Source: Paragorgia papillata
Lineage: Eukaryota; Cnidaria; Anthozoa; Scleralcyonacea; Coralliidae
Length of the DNA: 64,000 nt
Direction: 5' to 3'
Assembly (NCBI GenBank): GCA_035771165.1
Contig: JAWNZC010000024.1
Span: forward strand, 51,001-115,000
Numbering within the stretch: the first letter of the stretch is position 1; each line of letters opens with the position of its first letter. The position numbers and the translations under genes were made by a program. This document shows, piece after piece, positions 23,884 through 33,300 of this stretch. The notes beneath the pieces were generated by a model. The model searched no databases, was not told the DNA's origin, and saw only the letters and a list, made by a program, of their open reading frames with translations.

Positions 23884-24650
23884 GGGGAGACGTCTCGGAA
23901 AGCCGTGCATGCTGGCATGCATGCTGAGGGTTCATAACGGCTAACTCAAATCTTACGATGAGTCGTCGGAGTCGATGCTTTGTAATATATGTCTGTTATA
24001 AGTATTATCTTGTATTTTGTACTGACTGACCGACACAGTCAGTGCCCCAATACACACAATCACAAGAAACACGCGATCATTCTTTATCTGCACAGGCGTG
24101 GTTGTGACCCAAAGAACGTCTGCGAAGGAGGCTAGGTTGTGCAGAACAAACTACACTAGTATGTATTGTTATTCTAAAGTAAATTAATGGCCGTATAGGC
24201 AGTGTTGTGGTATATTAGCTAGCAAAGCAGAAAGGTGGCTGACTAGCGAGATCTAGCAAAGAAAAGCCTGAACGTCAGCCATTTCACTGGTATTAAAGCT
24301 AACTAAGATATCGGCAGTTCACCTCGCTTTCGCTCTTTAAGCACTGCATTCCTATAATATATTATGCATATATCACAATGCGTCGTTATTTAGATCATTC
24401 CTTTGTAACTATTGTATATACTACCTATTCAACCTATAATTGTGTATTGTATATTAACAAGCAATGAGTAGTTGTAGAAACACTACGCTTCTTAAATAAT
24501 TGACTTAATTTCTAGCTAAACCATTACTGTAATAGACCTACGTAGTAGTTGTCTGACTTTCCAAACGGGAAAACAAGTCAAGTTATTTATCTGAAAAGCG
24601 GAGAACTCACCATAGATCAGCAATATCGGGAACCAGAAACGAGCGAACAT
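11180..24650 (-). CDS. Secreted, GPI-anchored YVTN/YncE-like beta-propeller protein (4 exons, 487 aa)
   Basis: Exons on the minus strand: 24650-24611, 15788-15650, 14322-14051, 12192-11180; all introns are GT-AG and phases agree (13 codons+1, 2+45 codons+2, 1+90 codons+1, 2+336 codons+stop). Exon 1 encodes a signal peptide (MFARFWFPILLIY). The middle shows propeller-type strands: FYVMGSDGIYVID, LLFVADAPGGAVKVIDL, GLAFSPVNEHLFISC, SPNGRFIVVLHY, YYAFVTLKYDNRTAVVDLDL. The C-terminus has six 9-residue repeats of the type TTPTDAAGG, a likely O-glycosylated stalk, then a small-residue site (NGASS) and a hydrophobic tail (VMALVGVSIILDFMYKV) typical of GPI attachment. Several N-X-S/T sequons are present. 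Such propellers are extracellular binding scaffolds; the ligand is unknown. Exon 1 is the least certain, being short and 8.8 kb away, but its phase and donor (GTGAGT) fit. Confidence 0.78.
11260..11416 (-). repeat. 27-bp in-frame coding repeat (TTPTDAAGG-type)
   Basis: About six copies of a 27-bp unit inside the last exon of the propeller gene code for a threonine/proline-rich stalk before the GPI signal. Copies differ by a few substitutions. Confidence 0.85.
12869..13266. mobile_element. PIF/Harbinger-type MITE with TTA duplication
   Basis: TIRs GGGCCTGTTTATACGGAGG (left) and the inverted CCTCCATATAAACAGGCCC (right), flanked by TTA at 12866-12868 and 13267-13269. Subterminal words CGAGTTACTCGG/CCGAGTAACTCGG extend the arms. 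Non-coding; in intron 3 of the propeller gene. Confidence 0.85.
13267..14050. other. Intronic sequence with two GC-core hairpins
   Basis: Intron 3 of the propeller gene. GCCAGGGCCTTTT-type words near 13390 and 13560 are inverted copies. The hairpin at 13913-14010 (GGGTATTAGTGATTAAAT / ATTTAATCACTAATAACCC) has a GCCTCGG core. No exon seen. Confidence 0.55.
14530..15560. repeat. Three (GGAA)n/(GAAA)n arrays filling intron 2 of the propeller gene
   Basis: Arrays at about 14530-14612, 14767-14897 and 15042-15560. The first two are followed by the same ~150-bp unique unit (GATTGTAGATAACTTGTCC... to ...CATTTCGTTTGCAGGAAGG), at 14613-14770 and 14897-15042, so the array plus flank was duplicated in tandem. 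The intron is 1327 bp. On the sense strand of the gene it is polypyrimidine (CTTC)n. Open frames across the array (KEGRKEGR and SFLPSFLP types) are artefacts. Confidence 0.95.
16326..16403. repeat. 14-bp tandem repeat
   Basis: About 5.5 copies of TTGGTGATATATTG, perfect. Confidence 0.95.
16404..17919. other. Intronic non-coding stretch with hAT-type right ends
   Basis: Within intron 1 of the propeller gene. Two sites end in CACGCCACTG (about 16727 and 17809), the inverted terminus of CAGTGGCG-type hAT elements, and G/C runs at 16660-16692 match the subterminal G-runs of those elements. The matching left ends were not found. No exon supported. Confidence 0.45.
17920..18145 (+). repeat. 5' LTR of the BEL/Pao retrotransposon
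   Basis: Starts TGTAATGAACGTTG and ends TTTTATAACA (TG...CA). It is matched over its length by 23276-23500 with about half a dozen differences, so the insertion is moderately young. A CRE-like TGACGTCA lies at about 18004. Confidence 0.9.
18146..18164 (+). other. Primer binding site of the LTR element
   Basis: TGGCGCCCAACGTGGGGC directly follows the 5' LTR. It starts with TGG, the complement of the tRNA CCA end. The primer tRNA was not identified. Confidence 0.7.
18313..20065 (+). pseudogene. BEL/Pao Gag and aspartic protease region
   Basis: The first part (18313-18645) is a coiled-coil-like Gag N-terminus in one frame; the rest (18593-20065) is in another, so a frameshift separates them. 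The second part has a Gag capsid-like domain (DUF1759 type), zinc knuckles (CVYCEGEHYSASC and CFVCLKTNHKSKDC, then CRHCNNKHHQSIC), and a retropepsin-like domain with active-site motif FDNGSQRSYI. The protease part matches the Pao-type DUF1758 family. It ends at a stop near 20065, where related elements continue into RT. Confidence 0.88.
20156..22286 (+). pseudogene. BEL/Pao reverse transcriptase and RNase H region
   Basis: The N-terminal RT part (20156-20569) is shifted out of frame near 20470; the RT continues in a different frame from about 20680. The continuation shows RLVFGLRPSPAIL, the polymerase motif YVDDLVTG, the Pao-type connection domain (RLTAKIFDPLGILSPF) and an RNase H region (HAFSDASGQAYAAVLY, PRLELLGAV, WVDSMTVLCWI, ENPADLPTRG). 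The catalytic YVDD aspartates are intact, but the frame break disables the gene. Confidence 0.92.
22300..23218 (+). pseudogene. BEL/Pao integrase remnant with core deletion
   Basis: The start of the integrase zinc-binding region (FLDENGTIRCKGRI) jumps directly into the post-catalytic part (VKTVKQSLKKAVGRT, LNTILIEVESIVNARP) with no DDE core between, which implies loss of roughly 300 codons. The C-terminal chromatin-binding region (RLRRVIQQFIPLEI) is at 23015-23218 in another frame. A 19-bp tandem duplication lies at about 22371-22410. Confidence 0.82.
23276..23500 (+). repeat. 3' LTR of the BEL/Pao retrotransposon
   Basis: Preceded by a short purine tract (GTGAGGAG). Begins TGTAATGAACG; differs from the 5' LTR by single-base indels (ATGTAAAATGC, TATAAATGTG) and a few substitutions. 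Confidence 0.9.
23501..24605. other. Intronic non-coding stretch
   Basis: Rest of intron 1 of the propeller gene. A weak inverted pair (TCACACGCGTCAGCGTGAG near 23780) and GACTGACCGACACAGTCAGT near 24025 are small hairpins. No exon recognised. Confidence 0.4.
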
Positions 24651-24688
24651 TGCCACGAAGAAATCGTTACGCACGGCCAAATTATAGT

Positions 24689-24696
24689 CTTATATA
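24689..24696 (-). promoter_or_regulatory. Candidate TATA box of the propeller gene
   Basis: On the minus strand TATATAAG lies 39 bp before the start codon at 24650, which implies a very short 5' UTR. Position and sequence fit; no transcript evidence. Confidence 0.4.
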
Positions 24697-24843
24697 AATG
24701 TATAGCGAGATAAGGTGATGCTCCGCTAGCCTCTCTTGAGACGTCGTCTTGCTGGAACGCGTTGAGACGCTGGAATGTGCTTCCTGTGCTGAATGGCTGT
24801 CTATATATTAAATATCAAGTCTCGTATATCCAGGCCACTTACT

Positions 24844-25302
24844 ACTCAAATCAGTAGAGCGAGACATGGATTATTTTTTTATCGCTTCCGAGTGTCACTT
24901 TTATTATATTAACCGCGGATCAATATTAAGCAATCACGAGGTGTATTCTCATGTACCACGTGATAAACATCCAATTGTTAACTCGTAAACAAGCTATCAC
25001 GCGGTACATAAGAATACACGTCGTGATTGCTTTGAAATTGATCTGCGGTTAAAGGCCTGGCCAAACGCTTTCAACATTGTCATTTCATGCAACATCGTTC
25101 AACATTGTTGAACGCATGTTGAACGAAAATTTGAACATGTTCAAGGGTGGCCAAATGCTTTCAACATGTTGAATCACGGTTGAATTCAACAATGTTGAAC
25201 GATGTTGAATGAAATGTTGAAAGCGTTTGGCCAGGCCTTAACGAACCTGTCGCTTCGGAAGCGATGAAAACATCGTCCATGTCTCGCTCTACTGATTTGA
25301 GT
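24844..25302. mobile_element. Hairpin element interrupted by a Harbinger-type MITE
   Basis: Arms ACTCAAATCAGTAGAGCGAG (24844) and inverted CTCGCTCTACTGATTTGAGT (ending 25302). The inner symmetry CGAGGTGTATTCTCATGTACC is inverted at about 25000-25025. The right arm is split by the element at 25053-25238. Confidence 0.8.
25053..25238. mobile_element. 186-bp PIF/Harbinger-type MITE, TAA duplication
   Basis: TIRs AGGCCTGGCCAAACGCTTTC and its inverted copy. TAA on both sides (25050-25052 and 25239-25241). The interior consists of GTTCAAC/GTTGAAC palindromic words. It sits inside an older hairpin, which dates it as the younger insertion. Confidence 0.85.
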
Positions 25303-25890
25303 CGTATATTGTTTATATTTGTTGCGGCCAAAGTAATATTTTAGTTTCACTTTGTAAAATTTGCCTGTGTAACCAGGCCCTATTCAAGATGGCTGACTCG
25401 TTTTGCTAGGAGACCCAATTGGGATTTTCCTGGGGAAAGCAGTTTGTTTCAGCTTGGAGTTTCGGCCCGACGGCCGTAATGTTTTGTTAGCTCTTGCTGT
25501 ACAAACTGTCCTTAGATGTTGTTACCCAGTTATACAATTATGAAAATTTCACGTCATTTCACTATTATGGAAGTGAATTTCATATATGCAATGAAAATTT
25601 TCATATGTGAAAAGATATTTCACATATAAAATTCATTTTACATATGAAATTGAAAGTAATTTCTAATTTTGATTTTTCGTATTGGTATTTTTTCCCATTT
25701 TTTCCCAACAATTAAGTTAACATTTCACATGTGAAAATGTTCCAATTCCACATATTTGAAAATTCCATACGTTCACATAGGAAATTTTCATAAGTGTAAT
25801 ACTCCGGAAACTTTGAGCTCCAGACCGTTACTATAGTAAAATGCCCGCGTGAGCTGTCGCATCTTAAAATTGGGCAGTCTGCAGTAGTTT
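25303..25890. other. Non-coding stretch with TTCACATATGAAA-type words
   Basis: Repeated words such as TTTCACATATGAAA at 25560-25800 form small inverted repeats. No gene seen. Confidence 0.4.
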
Positions 25891-27060
25891 AAAGTGACTG
25901 TTTCACCTGTGTTACCTTGGACCAGAGGTTATCTCTCCCGTAATTTAAAAACCTCTGGAACCAGGGCATTGTATATATTCGTAATCTTGGGGTTCTTTTT
26001 AGCAAAATTGCAATATATCTTGTCGTTCCACAATTTCATTTTCACGGACTTTTTCGCTGTCAAAGTTCGTACTCACCAGAAGTGACGTCGCTATAGAGCG
26101 TTTTCACTCACGTGATCGGTGGCCCCATTGGGGTGGTGAAACAATACGAAATATTTGAATAAGAAAGAGCTAATTCCCATACCGTACACTAATATGGCCG
26201 CCATTTCATTGTTTTGGTACACCAATATGGCCGCCGTGACGTCAGATGAAAACGCTCTATAGGGTGAGCTTTAGGAAAGAAACATCTCAAACTCATTAAT
26301 AATTCATGAGTTATAATTTGCCAATCAGAAGAAAATATTTGGTAATGTACACGAGTGTTAAAACCCGGTAAAGGCGTCGTGCAAACTGAATTTATAATTA
26401 AGAAATCATATAATAAATGACACAAACAAAGAACCGTTTATTAACCACATTTCTTAATTATAATTTCAACATGAGACAGACACATGATCCGATCTATTAA
26501 TATGCACCAAGTCCTCGCGAATTCTACAATAATAAATTCTAAATAATTCTATAATAAACTATTGAGAACGGCTATTTCATAAACGCGTGTCTCGTGTTTT
26601 ACCAGGGGTTGCAAACACTCGAAAACAACGAAAATCACTCGGCCTGCAGCCTCGTGATTTTCATTCTCTCATGTTTTACAATCACTCGAGAACAATGAAA
26701 ATGACTCGGTCTACGGCCTCGTGATTTTTATTGTCCTCTCGTGTTTGTAACCCCCGGTAAAACACTCCCACTCATTTATGAAATATTACTTCTAACACTA
26801 CGCATCTATTTCGCACTGAATTCTCTTCGTTATTGCATAAAGACAAGAAATAACGAAAAAGAAGCATAATTTGAATTACATTGTAAAAACTCTTTCTTTC
26901 CAAAAGCTCATCCTTATAGTGACGTCACTTCCGGTAGGTATATACCAACAAAAAGTCCGCGAAGATGAAATTTTGGAACGACAAAATAAATTGCAATTTT
27001 GCTCAGGAGAACTCAAAGATTACGAATTAATACGAAATCCTCACGGGTGAGATAGGCACT
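25890..27060. mobile_element. Large foldback region with nested elements
   Basis: The left arm (CGTAATCTTGG... TTTTAGCAAAATTGCAAT ... CACGGACTTTTT, about 25980-26060) is inverted in the right arm (about 26950-27030). Between them lie the TA-flanked MITE 26092-26261, a GC-core hairpin at 26590-26770, and a unit at 26787-26945 that is a near-identical direct repeat of positions 1-160 (starts TACTTCTAACACTACGCATC). Confidence 0.55.
26092..26261. mobile_element. 170-bp TA-flanked MITE
   Basis: TIRs TATAGAGCGTTTTCA and inverted TGAAAACGCTCTATA, with TA ends. Contains CACGTGATCGGTGGCCCC and ATGGCCGCCGTGACGTCA. Partial relatives at 8500-8690 and about 41710-41760. Confidence 0.75.
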
Positions 27061-27820
27061 AACAAGAAAGCACAAAAATAGATTGATTGTATTGTAAATT
27101 TCTAACTTGAGTGGTTCTCATTGTGATTTAGAGTGTGGTACCAGACTTGCTGCAGATGATATCCATTTGGTATGACTAATGACTTCATAGCATGGAGCCT
27201 CAACAATCTGATGGCGTCCACGTCACGTCCAGGCCAACTGCCTCTGACACGGAAGAAAGGCCATCATTTCTACAATTATACATTACAAATTTTAATTACT
27301 TCTTCCCACAAGGGGGTTTTCAAGAGCAATTTACATTTCTTCTCCCCCCCCCCCCCCCCTCCTATCTTCGTTCTCCTATTTCTTATTAATTTTATTTTTT
27401 TATCAGTTGCTTGTACATTTGTAATCTAATATATTGTTTACTCTATACTCACTTTTACCCTATCCAATAGTTTATCTATTGTAATTTAAATTTTCAAATT
27501 TAATCCCTTTTTGACCGTTTTTTTGTAATCTTATTAGCTTGTATGTGATAGTTAAAATATGGGCGGCCGATCTTTATGGGCATCTACAATGGAAGTGTAA
27601 ATAATGAACACTTTGTTTAAGAGTCGCAGGAAAGGTGAGATAAGATCATTTACAGTCAGAAAAAGCTCAATTTGAGGCACTAGTGCCTATCAACTATGAT
27701 AAAACCTTGATGTTTTATTAATCAATGTTTTATCCGTATTTAAAGATGCTGATTAAACATTCATTTCTTTTGAATTTTCTTCATGAATTATTAATGAATT
27801 TGATAAATATATATACAAAC
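27061..27820. other. Non-coding stretch
   Basis: Contains a run of 15 or more C at 27344-27359 and a CATTAATAATTCATGA-family end (inverted) at 27763-27801. No exon supported; the two short open frames over 27172-27429 show no known domain. Confidence 0.4.
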
Positions 27821-28034
27821 GAGCACGTGTGATTTTGTTCACGGAATGTTGGAAAGTGCTCAATACCATAAAGGTAGAGCGAATATAGTATAGTTTAAGT
27901 GGGCTTACCCCAAAATGTTGAGTGTCGCGACACTCAACATTTTGACGTAAGCCCACTTAAACTATACTATATTCGCTCTACCTTTATGGTATTGAGCACT
28001 TTCCGACATTCCGTGAACAAAATCACACGTGCTC
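27821..28034. repeat. 214-bp Penelope-type palindrome
   Basis: Symmetrical about 27927/27928 (centre GTCGCGAC), arms 107 bp with a few mismatches. The outer part (GGTATTGAGCACTTTCC, CATTCCGTGAAC) matches 1690-1730 next to the Penelope-like RT copy. Both strands give the same reading frame, a by-product of the symmetry. Confidence 0.88.
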
Positions 28035-28119
28035 TGCTTGTTTGTATATTTGCACCTGTTTATCGGTTGTGTACTCTTGTTTACGTAATCCGTACCAAGC
28101 GACACTCAACATTTTGAGT

Positions 28120-28468
28120 TAAGCCCACTTAAACTAAACTAAACTAAACTAAACTAAACTAAAACTAAACTAAACTAAACTAAACTAAACTAAACTAAAC
28201 TAAACTAAACTAAACTAAACTAAACTAAACTAAACTAAACTAAACTAAACTAAACTAAACTAAACTAAACTAAACTAAACTAAACTAAACTAAACTAAAC
28301 TAAACTAAACTATACTATACTATACTATACTATACTATACTATACTATACTATACTATACTATACTATACTATACTATACTATACTATACTATACTATAC
28401 TATACTATACTATACTATACTATACTATACTATACTATACTATACTATATATATATATATATATATAT
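28120..28468. repeat. (AACTA)n then (TATAC)n then (TA)n compound array
   Basis: About 190 bp of AAACT pentamers pass without a gap into about 135 bp of ATACT pentamers and then TA. The flank on the left (CCCACTTAAACTA) is the inner sequence of the palindrome at 27821-28034. Confidence 0.95.
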
Positions 28469-28963
28469 TGATATTAATATTTATCCCCACTTGTATTCAA
28501 ACCGCTCTGATGATGTTGCGAGATGCAACAAAAAATAAATATTAAAAATATTTTGACTTGCTTTGTCTCTTATTACGGCTGTATGAAGAATTTTGAGCTG
28601 GGCTATTATTTTTATTTTACGATTACGCTTTCCGCGCGGAAAATCGATTGCCAAGCAATTTACATATTGAATTTCAACGTATCCGAGTCGAAGGCATACC
28701 AAATTAAAGCCGTGCTCCAGGCAGCCGCTAGCTGCATGGTTATTGAGACACCAGTTTAAGTTACACTATACTGGATTGCTCGTCAACACTTTTTCAATTA
28801 AACAATTATTTCTTCTACACAGAGAAACTTTTATGAAATTTTCAGCCAATTTTCAATCATATTACACCAAACTATAATTGGTCGATCTTGGTCCTTGATC
28901 TATGATCAATCTTTCCACAAACTTTAATGAAAACATGTGCAGTACCTTGTAAGACATCCTAAT

Positions 28964-29711
<748 letters not shown>

Positions 29712-29744
29712 GATGAAAACATAACCTAGCGGAGCCTACGTTAA

Positions 29745-30205
29745 AGTGGTTCTCTGATGAAAATATTGGTGGCAATGTTTTTGCATAATCTTAAAGATAT
29801 TATATGGTGGTTAGTAATCGTGCAAAGTTTCATTTCAAAATGCGTTGAAGAAAAAGTGATATTTTACGTGTGAAGTTTGTATTTTGGAGCGCCGCCATTA
29901 AAGTGGTCGAGCTTGAGAAGAATGAGTCGAAGGAAGCTTATGACGTCATAGACTCAATAACAACAATGACCCTTTTGTTGACAACAACAATGATCTTTTG
30001 TTTTTGTTGAGTCTATGACGTCATAAGTTCTCCTCAACTCATTCTTCTCAAACACGGCCAATTTAATGGCGGCGCTCCTAAATGCAAACTTCGCACGTAA
30101 AATTTTGAGAATTTCGAAATGAAACTTTGCACAATTACCAAGTACCATAATATCTTTAGGATTGTGCAGGAACATTACCAACAATATTTTCATCAGAGAA
30201 CCACT
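29745..30205. mobile_element. TTAA-flanked hairpin MITE with TATGACGTCATA in both arms
   Basis: TTAA at 29741-29744 and 30206-30209. TIRs AGTGGTTCTCTGATGAAAAT and its inverted copy. Arms of about 200 bp contain AAACTTTGCACxATTAC, GGAGCGCCGCCATTAAA and TATGACGTCATA; the centre is an inverted AACAACAATGA pair. Lies just downstream of the DHODH stop. Confidence 0.85.
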
Positions 30206-30303
30206 TTAATATAACACCGCTGCCAAACGTGTGCGCACGCGTGAGTTTGCAAGGGTAAACACTACAAGAAATGTGGGAGAAAGTGTGTTTTAATTAATAC
30301 TGT

Positions 30304-33300
30304 TTACCTTAATAGCTCTGCCAATTCTCTTTTAATCTTTTTAACAATCGGAGGTCCCTCGTACGTAATCGCAGAATAGACTTGAACCAAGCTCGCACCA
30401 GCTCGGATTTTGTCGTAAGCATCACGACCGTTGGCGATGCCACCGACACCGATAATCGGAATTTGACCTTAAAACGTTAATAATAAAAAAATGACAAAAC
30501 GAAACCAGTTTATCATTTAAAGAATAAAGGAGAACATTTTTACAGGCATTTGCGGCAAAATTTTAGGGATGAGCCGATAATCGGAAATTAATCGGTAAAA
30601 GCCGATAATCGCCAGCTTTCGCCTTTCAGGCTGATCGGTTACCGACCGATCGCATCGACATATATTGGCGGTCCGATAAATACTATTCTGGGGTTTATAC
30701 TTGTGATTTTATTTTCAGTTTTAAGAAAAGTGCGAAGTTGTACAGTGATTCTACAAAGAAACTGTCAAATTTAATTAATATCATAAGGTGAATCATGTTT
30801 AGCACGTCATATTTCTTGTTTGGTGAACCATTTTTTGTTTCCAACTTCCGTCAATCGTAATTCATTATGAAATATTTCAACTTAAACTCCGTCTTGCAGA
30901 TGATTGATGGTTAATGATCACATTATCTTTGCCAAACAAATGAAACAATACATATATACAATGTTATGTTTTGCTAGTGTTTTGCCGCAAATTCAAGTGT
31001 CAAGAATTCCTGTTGGCAAATATCGGTAACCACCAATACATTGGCTGATCAGATCGTAAATCGTATCGGAATTTATCGGATCGATAAATTTGATTTTTTT
31101 TGATCGGCTCATCCCTACAAAATTTCAAAAACAAATGCTTAGGGTGCACACTATAATTCGCGGGACGCGGGATAACGATTACTTTAATATACAAGAAGAA
31201 ACATAGGTACGTACTGCGTACATGCGTCTACAGGTTTGAAAGTGCTTTGTGTTACACGGTGCAACTTTTTCGTGAAACTGCAATAGTTTGTAAACCAAAA
31301 GAAGCGAGAGAAGTTTCGCCAGGAATGTTACACGGTGCAGATGTGTATAGTTCGGGAAATTTGTCATGCAACGGCGTAATTGTATGTATGTATGTATGTA
31401 TGTAAAACTTTATTTAAAGGTCAACTAAACCTTTTGAAGTTATATTTTCTTCTGAAAGGGTTATCATCTAACTTAGGAAAAGTAAAGAAAAATATGAATT
31501 TCGAGGTAAAGCAAAGAATTTATCAGCGAAGCCTTCTTAGGTCCTCATGAAGCATGACCGCGTTTCTTGGAGAATGGGTACTTCATTGTCTTTGACGTCA
31601 TACCGGTAAAACCCACCAATCACCTTGTTGTTTATTACCGGTATGACATCACAAAGTACTAGTACCAGTCTTTATTTCGACGCGGTCGTCGTTCACACGA
31701 GTTCAGCAAAAAGAGCAAAAACTCAAACTTAGACAGTTCATAAAAGTGGAACCGAGTGACTGGTTTCAATTATTTCTTTGGTTTTAGATTGAACTTTTCC
31801 GACTTTAACGGAAAATAGAATAACCTGGAAACGCATAGTTGCCCTTTAAACACGCTGGCCTCAACAACAAAAGCTGATTTCAATGAGGGCCGTCACACTA
31901 AATATAAATCCATTTTTTGGAATTTTAAAAACAAATGAAAAGTATAGATACAAAGAAAGATTAAAAAAGGAGAGAAAGATGTAACTGTACATTATACTTT
32001 ACAGGGTTTTATAATATAAGTTCTTACTAATATATATACATAAATACAAATTCTTAGGCGTGATATAGCATCGTGGCCTAAAGTGGGCGTATATGCCTTT
32101 TAAAAGATTGAAGCGTCTCAGACGATTTGGCTTCTGAGGATAAGTTATTCCACTGCATGGCACCGCTATATTTAAAGCTTCTTTTCAAGAATTCAGGCTT
32201 TCTGGCAGGCGTTGGTAAAAAAGTAGGACAAAAGTAGGACTAAAATTTTGGAAAAAGTAGGAAGAAAGTAGGAAAACGTACAAAAAAGTAGGACAAAAGT
32301 AGGAATTTTTTGTGATTAATTCCGAATGACAATACCACAAAAATACAATTTAACCCCATTTTTACTAAAATGAAATATACAAAAGTAGCCTCCTCTTCCC
32401 CTACAGCCAACCGAGGTTTACTTCTGAGTTTTACTTCCTCTTGGCAGTATCAAGTCAAAACATAATGATTCCATGAAACAGTTTTCAAAAAAAAATAGGA
32501 TTTTAAGTGAAAAAGTAGGAAAAAGTAGGAAAACCGAGCAATTTTGCATAAAAAGTAGGAAAAGTAGGAGAGTGCAGAAAAAGTAGGAAAAAGTAGGAAA
32601 AGTAGGATCGCCAGAAAGCCTGAGAATTCTCTTTTGGGCTTTAGTAGTGCTAGGTCTGTGTCATTGTTTCTAAGATTATAAGTGTTCTGAAAAACACTTC
32701 TTTTAAGGAAGGATTCTTTTAGATTTGGAGCAGTGTGGTCATTCAATATTTTGTACATGAGAACTGATTTACTGCAAGAGCGTTTTACATCAAGTGTTTC
32801 CCACGACAGAGTGTCAAGAACATCGACTGACCTGATATCGTAACTGGCTCCTGTAATAACCCTTGCAGCACGAGACTGACTCAGTGTATGAGGCTGACAT
32901 AATCTTAATTATGCTTCTCGACTGCCGCGCAAAACCCGTAAAGCCCTGAGAACCAGTTTACTGCTCGCTTGTCTTTTCACGCGTCTGGGCGGTCTGTGAC
33001 TTGATGAAACATAGTCAGGCACATAATAGCAACATGTATGCAAGGGAGCACGCCAGACTGACCTGTGTGTCTTCTTCTTTGTTCGGAGTTCATTTATATT
33101 CAGTCATTTTGAATAATGCGGTATATATCATTAGCGTATCGCAGGCGCGGGTTACGGCGCCGAACGAAACCCGAGCGCGTTACGAAAATTAAATAAACGC
33201 TAATGATATATACCGCATTATTCAAAATGGCTGAATATAAATGAACTCCGAACAAAGAAGAAGAAACACAGGTCAGTCCCTTGATCTATGCTGCGAACAT

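Noticed and set aside
27753..28117. Two similar 67-72-codon proteins on opposite strands
   Set aside because: Mirror translations of one palindrome.
30182..30300. Possible last DHODH exon after the acceptor-like TTCTTGTAG near 30265 (minus strand)
   Set aside because: The translation after this acceptor does not resemble the DHODH C-terminus.
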